Positions 30,901 to 32,783 of a DNA stretch of 64,000 nt are shown piece after piece. Position numbers and translations under genes: made by a program. The first letter of the stretch is position 1, and each line of letters starts with the position of its first letter. Source of the DNA: Pyxidicoccus caerfyrddinensis (GTDB lineage: Bacteria; Myxococcota; Myxococcia; Myxococcales; Myxococcaceae); NCBI RefSeq assembly GCF_010894405.1, contig NZ_JAAIYA010000004.1, forward strand, positions 578,404 to 642,403, written 5' to 3'. The notes beneath the pieces were generated by a model, which was not told the origin of the DNA, did no database searches, and saw only the letters and a list, made by a program, of their open reading frames with translations.

Positions 30901-32758
30901 TGACTTCCCACAGCGGGACGAGGACGGGCTCGGGGCCCTTGTCCGTCTCCCGCATCCGCACCTCCACGCGGGGAGCCTCCGCCACGCCCAACGCCGCGTC
31001 GTCCACGGTGAAGCGGACGACCTGGAAGTCGCTGGCGCTCAGGGTGCCGCTGCGCCAGTCGCCGCTCGTCACCCGCAGCGTCCGGGGCAGCCCGGCGACG
31101 AGAAGCTCTCCGGCCAGCGGCGCCTCGTACACCACCGAGCGCGAGCTGGGCGCGCGCGCGCCCGTCACCTGCACCCGCGCCTCCGCCGACTGCGCCTGCT
31201 GGCCGGCGGTGTCCACCACCCGCGCCGACAGCACCAGGGGGCTGCCGCCATACGGAGGCGCCTTCACCTGGAGCACGAAGGGCGGCGACGTGTCCGAGAC
31301 GGTGGGGACGCCGTTGACCAGGAAGTCCACCCGCGCCACGCCCACGTCGTCCGTGGCCACGGCCTTCACCTCGAGGCTGCCACCGGCCACCACCGTAGCG
31401 GGCACGGTGAGCCGCACCTCGGGCGGCGCGTCCAGGGCCTCCACCATGACGGACACCGGCGACAGGCCCGGGTACGTGGCGACGACGCGCGCCGGTCCGG
31501 GCCGCAGCGACGTCACCTTGCCGTCCGGAGACACCTTCAGCGTGCTCGGGTCTTCGGCGCTCCACTTCGTCCCGACGGCCGCCGGCGTCAGGTCCACCTG
31601 CCGGCCGGAGGTGAGCAGGCCCTCCAGCCGCAGCGCCACCGAGCCCCCCACGCGGGGGATGGTCGGCGCGACGGGGAGGATGGCGAGCTGCTGCAGCTGC
31701 GCGGTGGAGTCCACCACCACCGGCACCGTGGCCGTGTAGCCCGCGTACCGCACCGTCACCTGGGCCTCGCCATTGGCGCGAGCCACCACGTGCCCGTCCC
31801 GCGTCACCGCCGCCACCGACTCGTCGGAGGACTCGTACGTGGCGCCATTCGCGCCGCCGCTGACGTCCACCTCCCCGGCGATGGCGAAGACGGCGGACAC
31901 CTTGAGCGGCTCGCGCTGGCCGAAGCCCTCCGACAGCAGCAGGGGCGAGGGCCCGGCGCGCAGCGCCAGCACCGGGTCGAACGCGGTGGAGTCGGTGAAC
32001 TCCACCTCGGACGTGTGGACCACGCGGTCGTACGGGTCCACCAGCGCCACGTCCACCACCACCACGCCGTCCACGGGGATGCGCTCGGCCGTGACGGGTA
32101 CGGAGAACGTCACCTGGCCGGGCGTGGTCAGCCGGGGCCGCGCCACCTTCCGGCGGGCCGTGGCGAAGGAGTGGGCCTCGGCCTCCTCCAGGTCGCCCTT
32201 CACCGTGCGCAGCAGCTCCGCCGAGGCGCCCAGCAACGTCAATTCCACGCGCGCGAGGGTGCCCTGGTACGCCACGTCCACCAGCAGCTCGCCGGAGTCC
32301 TGCGAGGCCCGGACCTTCACCGCGTTCGCCGCGAAGCCGGGCGGAGGCGCGCTCCCGTCGAGCACCACCTGCACCGGCGTCACCTGCGCGCCCTCGGCTG
32401 CCACGGGCGCGGCGGTGATGACCAGCCGCCCGTCCGCCGGCAGCTCGGCCGTCAGCGGCACCAGCACGTGGAAGGGAACGTCACCGGCCATGTCCCGGGA
32501 GACGACAGTCCTTGCGAGGTCCACGAACGCGCCCGCCGTGGCGGAGGTGCCCTTGACGCTCACCACCACCTGGGCGGCGGTGCCCTCCACCTCGAAGCCG
32601 AGCTCCACGGTCCGCGCCCCGGCCTGGAGCGGGCGGAGGGGATACACGGACACGACGGACGGCGCGGCCTGCCCATGAGCCAGGGCAGGCACGACACCGA
32701 CGAGAACCGCGCACAGGACGCTCAGCGCCCCCAGGCGCGTCGCGCGACGTGGCTGCAT
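725..32758 (-). CDS. Giant secreted multidomain Ig-like / beta-propeller / TIG protein (about 10,677 aa)
   Basis: This single uninterrupted frame covers half the window. The frame opens at 32815, but the ATG at 32758 is preferred: GAGGGGGA lies about 7 nt upstream and the product then starts with a classical signal peptide (MQPRRATRLG, hydrophobic core, AHGQA cleavage region). Approximate domain order: Big_2-like Ig domains (30-435), about 21 Big_7-type Ig repeats (438-2848), seven tandem modules of LVIVD-type beta-propeller, Big_5 and two IPT/TIG domains (2848-7173), Ig repeats, propeller 8 (7773-8048), Ig repeats, propeller 9 (8431-9006), Ig repeats, then a Cys- and Asp-rich C-terminus (9593-10677). 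No catalytic domain, transmembrane anchor, sorting tag or autotransporter barrel was recognised. The likely role is a surface or matrix adhesin or scaffold (inference). PpiC lipoprotein genes lie 25 bp upstream and overlap the stop codon. Confidence 0.93.
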   Translation of the reverse strand: MQPRRATRLGALSVLCAVLVGVVPALAHGQAAPSVVSVYPLRPLQAGARTVELGFEVEGTAAQVVVSVKGTSATAGAFVDLARTVVSRDMAGDVPFHVLVPLTAELPADGRLVITAAPVAAEGAQVTPVQVVLDGSAPPPGFAANAVKVRASQDSGELLVDVAYQGTLARVELTLLGASAELLRTVKGDLEEAEAHSFATARRKVARPRLTTPGQVTFSVPVTAERIPVDGVVVVDVALVDPYDRVVHTSEVEFTDSTAFDPVLALRAGPSPLLLSEGFGQREPLKVSAVFAIAGEVDVSGGANGATYESSDESVAAVTRDGHVVARANGEAQVTVRYAGYTATVPVVVDSTAQLQQLAILPVAPTIPRVGGSVALRLEGLLTSGRQVDLTPAAVGTKWSAEDPSTLKVSPDGKVTSLRPGPARVVATYPGLSPVSVMVEALDAPPEVRLTVPATVVAGGSLEVKAVATDDVGVARVDFLVNGVPTVSDTSPPFVLQVKAPPYGGSPLVLSARVVDTAGQQAQSAEARVQVTGARAPSSRSVVYEAPLAGELLVAGLPRTLRVTSGDWRSGTLSASDFQVVRFTVDDAALGVAEAPRVEVRMRETDKGPEPVLVPLWEVTFVPSRTAAGTSAVIRATAVDGSGAEVPVEALPVRIVADSAPLITLHQPVGPMADATVGVPLAVAGTVGDDALAFGVDLRLLVDGAAVASTRLTKGGLAGTPSGSQGFSFSWTPPASSLGRQLKVEVQALDVGGNERRAAFQAVVRADQPPQVSILSPISQSSLIAGSRMVLTAATQDDSGRPVQVTWLVNGAPVGLSSVPPYLTTFGVPASAAGQTFTVEAVARDSSGQEKKASATVFATPDVTPPSLAIVSPAEGAQVVRTQDLLVSVAGLDDVDVKRVELLLDGEVLHTDSTPAPNAGVPGSFVTHAVIQAALLQGRADHRLRARAYDSSDNVGFSPEVLVHALADEPPTVAFLRPLAGTVATLGASAEVVVDARDDVAIKAVALFLDGTAVGTRTLPPYRFEVPLSGAPRDAVLRAVATDSGDRTTEATLPLKLSADQKAPLVGFRAPAEGTRVFAGRTVQVEVVASDDVEVAWAELYVGATRVDRLTGGVQEGLYRVFRFQLPVPASAEGSRLQLRAVAADRSGLTAERTQELSVVKDLPPTVTLLAPPPGSPYREGEDVRLSVAMGDDEGVIGWVGQSGGVVVGALPLSGPRKDVATPQVIVVTAPLISKGQPDTVGITVRDTSGQDTTRTVSLGMRRDTQPPTALLTSPLPPREGLLDVPEGGSLGVRVEVRDDVRVSRVAVLVDGTALTPGGREPLGVAEERFEEVRTPDPLGPGSILTSREYVGTFAGTVRMEGVAPGEHTLLARAYDPAGNVTDTHAVRFRVKEYVDSGPPRLTLALSGCPDDTTCVSGTTVKLRVSASDDGVVSTVSASLDGVALVLPDVEPAPSVGAEVSVPLPVLAAGETSRLLTFTARAVDATGKASEASLTRTLRPDAAPTVALLVPAAGAELTEERREEVKVELRDDVSVASSLVVLSTTGARLAPSGAGSFEVPATGATAGGATPSVTWSFGAEQSFQLSVEAGLVRVLPHGPAGQGGASGRAVLKVGASPSGLGARARVTWRYRVRPGQEQSAAVEDFLAQNPGGRRELVLAAPSYSADLSFPASVLAVDAIDVELLSASGASEPLAVTRTGLVYDGSSVQVRAVAGGEWLAVSPLDVQASAPGRVSQPTTHLRPPMGWSPRAAVLSALAWDGAGVGAVATLPVGVRPDTTSPVAAVTSPANGSAVVEGALTTVTLSFQDDVEVESAELRVDGVTLETLARPGAEVNRTLVLRRPASGAPVALSVVARDRAGNASVSQPVYVDVRLDEAPSLTLQSLRSSVEDITGPELASGFVRLLQGTDASLQFEAKDDVGVASLEATFRGEVIFSQVLSPAPATATRQLTFRPPVSRDGEPSVLLLTVTDTSGRQGRARLVVEGRRPQAPELAISVPTAANATLAEGSIQLYFQAIAGDDTAVERVELFINGQPALSVSAKAAKDIPTLGDSLGEDGLPVALDPAVREAARELKEPFRDVTRLKTYGGLVRLPPGFVALEPERTQTTLQLRAVATDIEGHQSSYERVVVVVRDTTAPVAEVLRPTLSQNVVEKTPVLVEVVAHDNVFVDRVEVLAGPSLEALQVVHVAGGFPAENAVPGSDFDVYAPPVRYEVGMPPLAQLGMADSAPYFVATRARDVSGRWSTLFIQPIDVVRDREPAVAIISPPNGMPVVEGSPVTVTVAADDDVGLQAVELMVNDAPQPLVLRTPPFAFQVPVPQGGGTLKLQASAVDSFGHRVNSQVVLLPVVADQAPTVALAQPRQGDTLTEGRDFGLVVAAQDDVAISWVEVLVEGGASGTLRYTGTTRPFTFRVPLPYGSAGRTLTVRTRARDSLGKEAVAPVVTLPVVADTKPPEVAFLSPANNSEVVEGMRLDVEARADDNVGVASVVFRLAGNTEPLATMPVAPYRFSYRVPKSARGTTLTFIAEATDTSGLKSQKQVSVRAVEDAPPAVSLQAPAQVVAGLKRRFKVTAEDSVGVAQVSLHLGTGETPPEVMRRFVLPYDFDFEVPAAWVDTTITARAKAVDVAGQEAWSAPVLVRVVKDQPPVVAIKKPVPGTNVFDGQSLRIQAEATDPDGGIVRVAFLVDGKRVDTALVPAGIPGAPAVYVGTFVAPVGSGNRLFELTAVAVDTAGQETVSAPVPVGTVRDTVPPEVELVDPPERDLVTEGELVTLSAAAVDNSGVKSTEFWVDGLKLGSTAVSHPGPANRPLYSLSWLAPSGRAGELVTLHSEATDASDNRARSQQVKVELGLRPSATLLPISGAARLGPVAARTDGRLAVGGSLEQGGGALAFAQASLGDNPLLGLGLVPLDAEPVAVAFSGTRALVTTPHRLKSNGSFVPPLLSVVDVEPRVLRGSVDLPGNDVGGVAARDRVAFVANGSAGVAVVDIGDPTAPQRILTLPVVGEARDVFISGDLLLVAAGPAGLRVLDLKHPRLKEKGFVAVPGGARAVSAVGNRAFVACDGASAQLAVVDLTQPTQPRLLSLLPHTPGRKDLLATGLGAVSASGNLVLGATQLTDQDAQPVKGMLSVSVVKPEGGARTLVRANLPAGSHVAHAAGGAVATLGDRLAHFALQRLVVTSVQPADGERQVPVAAPELAIQVELSTAPSAASIGPGTVVLRAADALLGPQVPVTVEVAGRLLRVVPQRPLAVGMDYFLAVGPELATSTGLTLGETFRSRFTTRAAAHTPPAVAEVQPASGPLDGGTAVTVFGAGFSQGARVYFSGAEATEVVVAGDGSSLTARTPPQLEGAATVTVVNPDGLEGALYGGFIYLKVLELQFVVPSTGRLEGGNTVELSGGGFQRGATVTVGGQPATQVRVLSPGRLTARVPPGPFGPADVAVRNPDGRRAVAAGAYLYTDLTVSTVLERYDPEQDGPIRPAHLMPRLAPLKVTLSGKKAWVLSPAQVATSAKEPVELLQDSVHGALSLVDVGDASGAFLLGGVSLPPPYEPAALAVRGTRAYVAVNGADLPFVDVVGEGGPSLLVVNAATPTAPVLVTAVPGVGNARGLALAGDLALMAAGPGGVALYSLVEPDRPVLLGAVTRFRFNGTQQEPSILDVQVSGRYAVLLAELGSERRLLVADLSLPAMPVVGELATSASDVALFSRRGLSVAEQTLRTLSLVPVTRPREVAPVTPLVGGMRFAGGALGPQVGALAGSGGSALVQVLVASDPSRPISVDAVDLYPAATLSDVAVEGDVVVATVKTTVEPPPGAPAALDALAVVGLPFPVVTGSVPEDGAEAFPVGTSLQAFLSRPVSDVSATTVRLFQVDGTAQGAPVPATLEVQGTTVTLTPAQPLERSRTYQLRVEGLHAQVDGAPMPGAFLAEFTTASDVTAVPVGFTRVTPRQGPASGRVDVTLEGHGFSSTMEVRINGAPATVKSVAPGGMSAVVETPPSIAGPATVSIIGRGGSRVDAIGAYLYVDPLQLTAVSPPRGPTSGGTRVLISGRGFAPDGTVRVRFGNADALQVRVLGIGLIQAYTPDGLRGPVDVTVTNPDGTTATLAHAFTFDQPTGASVALGAALRDVVVVGDLAYVVGDSGLEVVDISGLHRFGPHVGEPIAPDRRGDLVDENGDRVDDRRVAHLNLPGEATSISYPPSGGDLMYVGLISRRGANGVPAEGAVARVDVDRPDQPRLLAVTPSGAHGVFGVDARGDRLLAAAAASGLRAFDTSVDVFPVHTQEILPGVQAVGVWEGQAALGVGTRGVDDRVAPGSLQLWSVEGAPALLGVLPDIAVQRVRLRRELAVVAAGAEGLVLVDVSQLPLRRLASVDVKGFASDVRLSGDVAYVAAGAAGVAVVDLSDALAPKLLHHVIGMQGGDARTVAVGGGRLLSLRDRGQRGWSLELGPAAELSVTGASVASGEVVPRSLDSVTVFFSAAFDPATAPGAFSFTADGLPVSGTLEAGGVDDLRSTCVFRLSEPLPSGAALRVSVSQALKTPDGHALIAPYTLDFQAAGGVGVRPVLSQVVPRVGSIAGGNVVEVLGASFEPGASVRIGGVEADVLAASSTRLTVETPPGAVGLADVEVVQPSGLSVRRPGGYLYVAPLFAHSASPRFLNPRGGSTVRVTGEGFLPWWADALGSTRVLVRGLPASGVQVVSFNELTAVAPPGSFGAAEVSVVSPDGISRVTAPSPVGYGLPFSGEERAVSVRPRALFVNPEQPLQVFAAAGAGGNGNRFDQPYLGAITGQGVIPESFRAVVYDATLAGRPRTSGAQVVDAPDALVDRYFALRMGYLRDEPLPDIEIMPDSLDVAARDGRLYVANGLSGLAVLDATDTLGLPLLGRASLEGGSDGMHATRVLPTPTGAWVLGTVLTMDPEGRCPGTPPAYGTGGGVMLFDTRTANDPVRIGALPSATDVFGAALARGRAFVVTGRHEGLYFCPPDPYDPMKLPPPPETSVTGSPSGEHARAIPGEPPSGSLLVYASARPGASVEASLTFPYSLTDVVVVRDVAIVAAAEYGLLFVDVADPAHPRKLDTASIPFDGTLSNKPGHPQRLRLLGDLLFVSAADGGVVLVDVSEPRAPKLVSGGNPEPAWDSAAVQDRLLLASRDRVTELSVPFLYVTGYTPARESLVAPEGVELVVRFNRPLAAASFTDASVRLLGADDEAVDVDLEVSGSTLVVRPESALAPNLAYRLEVDSRVTDQRGGSLLVPLSLGFRTGAVGSRLPVLVSVAPSAASRAGGTVLTVVGQRLGGVAQVRVGGQPASFQVVSETELRVTAPAMAEAGPADLEVVDQGGPTAVLPSSVLYLDPLEGAGVALSPDHGPVEGGTRVQLAVSGRQALAPGTKVRIGGRDAVDVDIQDLTSLSFTTPAVDDATLAPVELVRPGEEPVRVGLFSYDMPVGTTLDLPGFPPRVASELRLSGDTLYVGVSNSGYEGLELFDVKIEERPIRLGGVRTERPVRGLDVSGALAYLATDELGLVVVDVSDAGFPFIADRAVTYGRATGVRLEGADAYVSVTDPGSSAGVIQRFHAAGPRLSPPESVVLDADALALDLGPDRFYTLTSQVVGGTGSGLALTLYTRAGTRVGRVTVLSGTRPYEELVSSRLAVRGGRAYVSVGTKLYVFDLSDESAPRVLQSTDLGSPVLGLTFAGGALLAATAGDATVIEIPPTDLLAVELDPPQGGLAPPGTLIQARLTLPVSPESVTPQTFEVQANDGTGWRVVQGSREVVFAVRGSTLVFQPSVPFRPGDEVRVDLSPGIKAFDTRPLAVPVHATFHVTSADALKPVITRLEPASGLSNAHTTLLLTGAGFRAATSVRVGGQAAAVEWLADDTLRVTVPPSVGAAAGPALVEVIDTPSGLRDARLGGFLYREPLRLLTLSSDQSPQQGGKDIVVTGKGFVPGLAVRFDTTPSFDVRVLSMEQAVVRVPPHAAGLVDVTATLPGQSSVLTRSFIYGAGAVSRLPTLPVAQVLVDHGVAYAALGGETAIVGADGTVYEASRATSEGGLLIARLSELPTITEVKKLTVPVSGGVRRLAKAGSRVYLAAGAAGVKVVEVSQVDAPVVTTTLGVTTAARDVLVRDDLLFVADGAGVSVYRLGETDAPLPVGNHAVSGGASALATWGPYLLVADGNESAPKLHVLDARKGGLPQVGTFPLSAPALHLTASGTRAYASLGRAKQVAVVELVDPANPAPAGQLVLTDAQGRTWMSAEQTWVSGGVAYVAAGGGKVQRFAVPVGLPPYALERAQVVGDARTLAFADNYLLVGTLLLDVNGRSVELPLEQASDQGGALAGSLAAVALDHLELVGTTPANGDTVAPGEPVRVHLSELPDFNTADAVTLTRDDGSNMPVAVARRLMATTEGADVVLEPYAPLATSTAHRLHIGQDLANLEGGKLGVDVDVRFRTASAANAERPVLARVEPAFGLEAGGDTVTVLGEHFVAGCAVSFGGTPALVTSVAADGRSIAVQVPPGTAGPAAVEVVNVGGLSALRLGAYRYLSPPSIASLTPETAPFDSGEFVTLRGQGLYGGSQVTFGGVPAASVELLSAEVLRVKVPGNVTGPVDVRVSTPAPGGPVSAVRAGGFTFTLQPLVTYGQGAEALARVGSALLMADNGRLVAVDLSIPESPDRLGDVPGVPYATALAVSGDVAFLAGTGVVVRYEVGACGSAPRVPCELQERERISLSPGDVVPTSIVATPGAAYVAIGGGNEVALLGRVDGTFQVVARAYLPGGNIRAMERIRGALAVLVDVGSTSRLELRSFDDAELTLLGQVDGLPDGAFSLAAEGNRLLLGLGHQARLVDATQLEAPAVVGSFASSSTSNDLLAVSLSGPWAWLGGDERLSWVDTTDGMVERTWAPVLSGSGQRVVVAAGVAAVASPWELRLFHLPYPVTVGSTPVPGGALPPGGTVSVAVSPLLPQYLATGSTLALSQGSTPVSGETSHTGFTVGFTPSSELQPGAVYTAEASLAAPSAVGGGLRGPWRFPVVGGVADTLMRVDAISPDHGGLGGELLVDLTGANLQAVSGVTFGGRPAPLQQGPTATLVRVRAPAAQVAGPVTVELRTDAGERLHVPGGFVYVAPLQVTDASPSRVDLGGGWVTLTGSGFTRGLSVKVDGVTVPSNASSDTSLAFLVPAGAAGFVTVELSQVGTAPVVMANVVRRADTQPPSVVSWQPVEVAQGGQSTPLDSVFAVRFDEPIAPASAALARLERTATGVAEPSTVTVDADGRGLTLVPSSPLPPTTWYRLSVVGVTDLGGNAVAYSSAAWRTFRTVDTVPPSVGLVMRGTGRPVETGDLFTAQVDHVFEVTAEDDSRSLRALTLKVDGVAVPGGSNGFTYQWPAEKVGGTSQLVAVAEDSAGNTAQYTVTVQVVNDVPPTVSITAPAVTHLTLEEGAPLEVAVSATDNTRLSSMELRLDGVSQKRITGLTSDSATLTHRLRMAPVGAAPVERVLTALAMDEGNLVGSSAPVVLTVTPDVTAPQVSFTSPGEDVRVVSGSTVVLAVEAADHNPVRSVVFTVDGVAREPLTLSPWVLQWTAPTVTQNRDVVVTVVATDARGNTGTATRTLTVEPADAPRVSITWPGHGAEFTEGSQLQVNLEVSGRAAARLVRLSLDGQQVVLTGEPWRHTFTLPVVGPEGRYVVLRAVAEGATGQQSAASQRQLHIVDSGLPAPVVSVAASPEGPVFAGGSSLRAQVAASDATTVTHQLHVGNVAVAATPSEDYVLPTAPEGAQVRLSALASGLGGTASAELTGTLAIFASGAATRHTLTGVEPAVDLALQGERLAVLRSNGGGRARVELHARADAAPGAQRTLEGAPVAVAFAADRVAVALVADGEGALELLSSTDLSPVARVALRREPLAVAGFRGGVVVGFDEGLEVRARDGALSARLALGSVAALAVRGDMAYAVADGRVVVVDLSVPPAPWVVASADATGAVAVTALGADRVCTAGAELRCFTLAGGVLTSAEARALTPAAVSVHAVGPWLMLGSDAGLTVVDARAVPRTAGTFPAVKGRAVAAAGTVFAVKDLELSRLGLGRGPGTPRVSLELPATAAPGSRLALVASVEDEVEPLNAYTAELLVDGRMVEVLDSALPASVDLPLTGGSAQVTLRVRDLAGNVGLSQQTVTLVDGGVGPALLALELPSEVLEGTELAARPVAVDPARVAAVEVTLQGQAPVTFAAPAWAGVLRAPLVGADTQVIVTAVAVDAQGRRGAAVQAQVWIRDDAGTAPAVSSVERQGTGPILEGSRVAVLAATLPVLVREVRFRVDGVEQQRTMTAPYVASLRMPRGVGSRSVLVEAVAVDAQGRESAPVGLSLLVVDDLAEPTLSLVLEPAGFDRIAAGTWLSSTATATDTAGTPRIAQSLLSNGVEVATGGAVLRYAVPASTPAGTQLRLVATATDGAGNVRTQQVVWTVLAPAAPAAGTVVAGTFAGAEQLAVSGDTVYARTASGFAVGTLGRGPMPSLTPVGTYLAPRRPLSLAVVGSVVLLAYGEAGVDIVDVSTPASPVKVGHADGDLGKVVSYAGRAYATSTQAQQGYLYTLDVSDPSRPSVALLNGYQGRVLSAHVDGLVFQDNAWVVSHFRNPSQPTGPYDTYSDWVGAGPMLAERDTGVVVLADRTLRLYDAQLHLQATLGLPAQGRAMRVVDGRVYVLGTDARLRVVDVRENQHAAVVASDPLDGTDLAISGGLMLVATEVGVELRRLPVPSADVAQVASATQSLASPPMGLTAWRGGVLVAAGPAGLANLELSLPGRFQARDGNVGITDARQVERVGQTAWFLTGTALQEAYEQANGSLWYSYNYANNWHLNQLGAVTRFHASARRLWALGGGRVSTATLPVSDSRASLLMSGGAVDVSGDERRAAVAHGAGGWSLVSVESSGELRRLATFAGTAADAVALDGGLLVTGNAQGFTTWQVDGAEATARVQTQTAGPVVRARLYGRLAVLSEASGGVQLFDLTDADAPVHVATFPAGRADDAVLSGGDVVVADAFNGVLRFPLPATRAVPSVRIVAPADGFEVRAGDVFALTGATSGASVDSVELLVNGRELGPLDDRDARALLPVPVGTSPGSEWVVQLRARGGNGGVALSSPVRVRVTPYEGAAPSITIVNIGANWTLPSGQRTDVQVLLSGAVAPARWTVRYGDKVLGEQVAHPAVSYPTQSVVLPTVTSTETGVLHAELIDGAGRTATTSIPIILSTPPTFTDLPWGLPAHLRVRPFLNCISGYYYYPHGPYTLALLVDGVEVASTENTAQTWSTTSVYHCLELPESRLGESVALALVVKDPAGRSIQTSQSYVVRSDGDAPEVAFWDSARPPSAAFEGDLIHVYVEASDNDGDLTSLRLLANGVELASGTNSYLQVDYALPRRSEALRIVFTGIARDSRGRETTQTRTVEVMPNAPPQLYLEPTTDQLVSGYPELLCATATDAAGVGRLELRLDGTLLDATPASCWGERCLKRCATVTMPAGTQVAFTATAADTLDAESTATWTYGLRANTPPTVVLSRLDYLVAGTPVTVSGSMADERPPLAWAEFQLAGVPVAARIEAPSSQAYASFTPLVTGPAVLSLDVMDRAGAEASATWSVEVLPSGTGSTCDLPVPLKAGETRLQPNQASDAPQDCGWGTQGAWTSLPFDGPVEQLTYYSADIVSVRDGCEQPQQACTSGMTTVGPLSANARLFVRNWYYGGDRSVVLYSARLGIGAKCEPSSGAFVCGHGACVPAEEGVHRCVTVECSDGVDNDGDGRTDYPEEPGCESPADSSEEDSQLPSACANGVDDDGDGRTDWPADPGCVAAGSPSESGDGEVCSAPAELNALETHVSLAGADSNAWLSCAPQGLPDRVVAFRMPGAGAFEFRATNAHLALRDGCGQASHELKCSTAWIPEDPTQGSPSYFWHAFTPGTYHLVISGPRDATLRVAGELYDGSTCDPAQPWFRCGSSRSCLPTEGELRCRSAACQDGLDNNGDGFADFPQDPGCSSPEDDHEEAPAVLPECANGADDDGDGHIDWPEDPGCGSRSGLFENNGDGESCASPAEWAGETTHVPLAGASDDERLSCGATQPDRVYGVRMPGDGRLEVEATYANVELRSVCHSNWAMSCGATGVTQGGGNGGGNNALADGGTDGGTDGGDDAGTDGGTDGGSGGTPSPGRASAWVNRGTYYVVVSGSEDATLRVGGLLYQGSTCDPAQPWFVCDTGTTCRTLGEETLCLRQACLDGRDDDGDGFADYPEDPGCESPEDEDETDPPEGTLCRNGLDDDGDGRADYPADPGCASAAGQTESGDGESCAGPLEPTSASTPVPLSTSQDDESVCCGPDRVFGIRMPGPGRLRATAPGSTLTLRPYCGFEGITLASGPDLIDLSYVYPANYFLLLSGTSDTTLQLSGQLIQNSSCDVEQPWFACAQGQVCRRLGDEERCVPARCADGVDNDGDRKVDYPAEPGCASAGDDDETDPETPPLCANGVDDDGDGLTDYPSDPGCEAAGGGSELSVCGNGLDDDGDSRVDWPADTGCSAAGGGNEAFCSTPASGLLPSVLPALVSGNTMGQPNNFTASCGSSARSSDRVYEWVAPVAGRYRLEIVQGSYDTVLHVRDLTCGGPQLACDDDSGSGAWSRVLVDLRARQAVAVIVDGYSVGSYGSYTLGIWKMDEVGLCTGGADDDGDGAPDCADADCAADAACQQTVGGGQ
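2330..2455 (-). repeat. Asp-Gly-Gly-Thr low-complexity linker in the giant gene
   Basis: The reverse strand encodes iterated DGGTDGG units, giving a short-period DNA repeat of ccgtc/ccatc-type triplets. It occurs in only one of the four C-terminal repeat blocks, inside the jelly-roll-like segment. It is likely a flexible linker and a candidate for slippage-driven length variation. Confidence 0.8.
3986..11239 (-). repeat. Mixed Ig-repeat and propeller section of the giant protein
   Basis: In coding order this section holds a Big_5-like domain (about 11200-10880), five Big_7-type repeats (10870-9440; e.g. VSITAPAVTHLTLEEGAPL), propeller 8 (9440-8615), four Ig repeats (8600-7480), propeller 9 (7465-5740), which is the longest, and about six further Ig repeats (5715-3990). 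Big_7 repeats are recognised by the recurring pattern PPxVxxxxP...G..L.V...A.DDxGVxxVxLxVDG. Propeller blades show the LVIVD-like pattern ALVxGxVxVVDLSxPxxPxxV. Boundaries are approximate to about 30 bp. Confidence 0.65.
11240..24215 (-). repeat. Seven tandem propeller + Big_5 + TIG + TIG modules of the giant protein
   Basis: The same about 550-700-residue unit occurs seven times head to tail. Propellers begin near 24215, 22375, 20465, 18600, 16490, 14835 and 12945. Each propeller has LVIVD-type blades (AYVAAGAAGVAVVDLSD, LLVAAGPAGLRVLDLKHP). Each is followed by a Big_5-like domain ending in YxLxVxxxLxxxxGxxLxxxFxxxFxT, then two IPT/TIG domains (GPxxGGTxVxVxGxGFxxGxxVxxGG and a terminal GGYLYVxPL linker). 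The copies are clearly homologous but well diverged, so the duplication is old. Confidence 0.75.
24216..31445 (-). repeat. N-proximal array of about 21 Big_7-type Ig repeats of the giant protein
   Basis: About 21 units of roughly 100-140 residues start with D-x-x-PP-x-V (e.g. DEPPTVAFLRPLAGTVA, DQAPTVALAQPRQGDTL, DTKPPEVAFLSPANNSEVV) and contain the core A.DDVGVxxVExxVDG and the closing strand LxLxAxAxDxxGxxxxS. This is the usual signature of bacterial Ig-like repeats in adhesins, where they act as rod-like spacers. Several units carry insertions, so period length varies. Confidence 0.75.
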
Positions 32759-32783
32759 GTGACTTCCCCCTCTGCCCCGCGCG

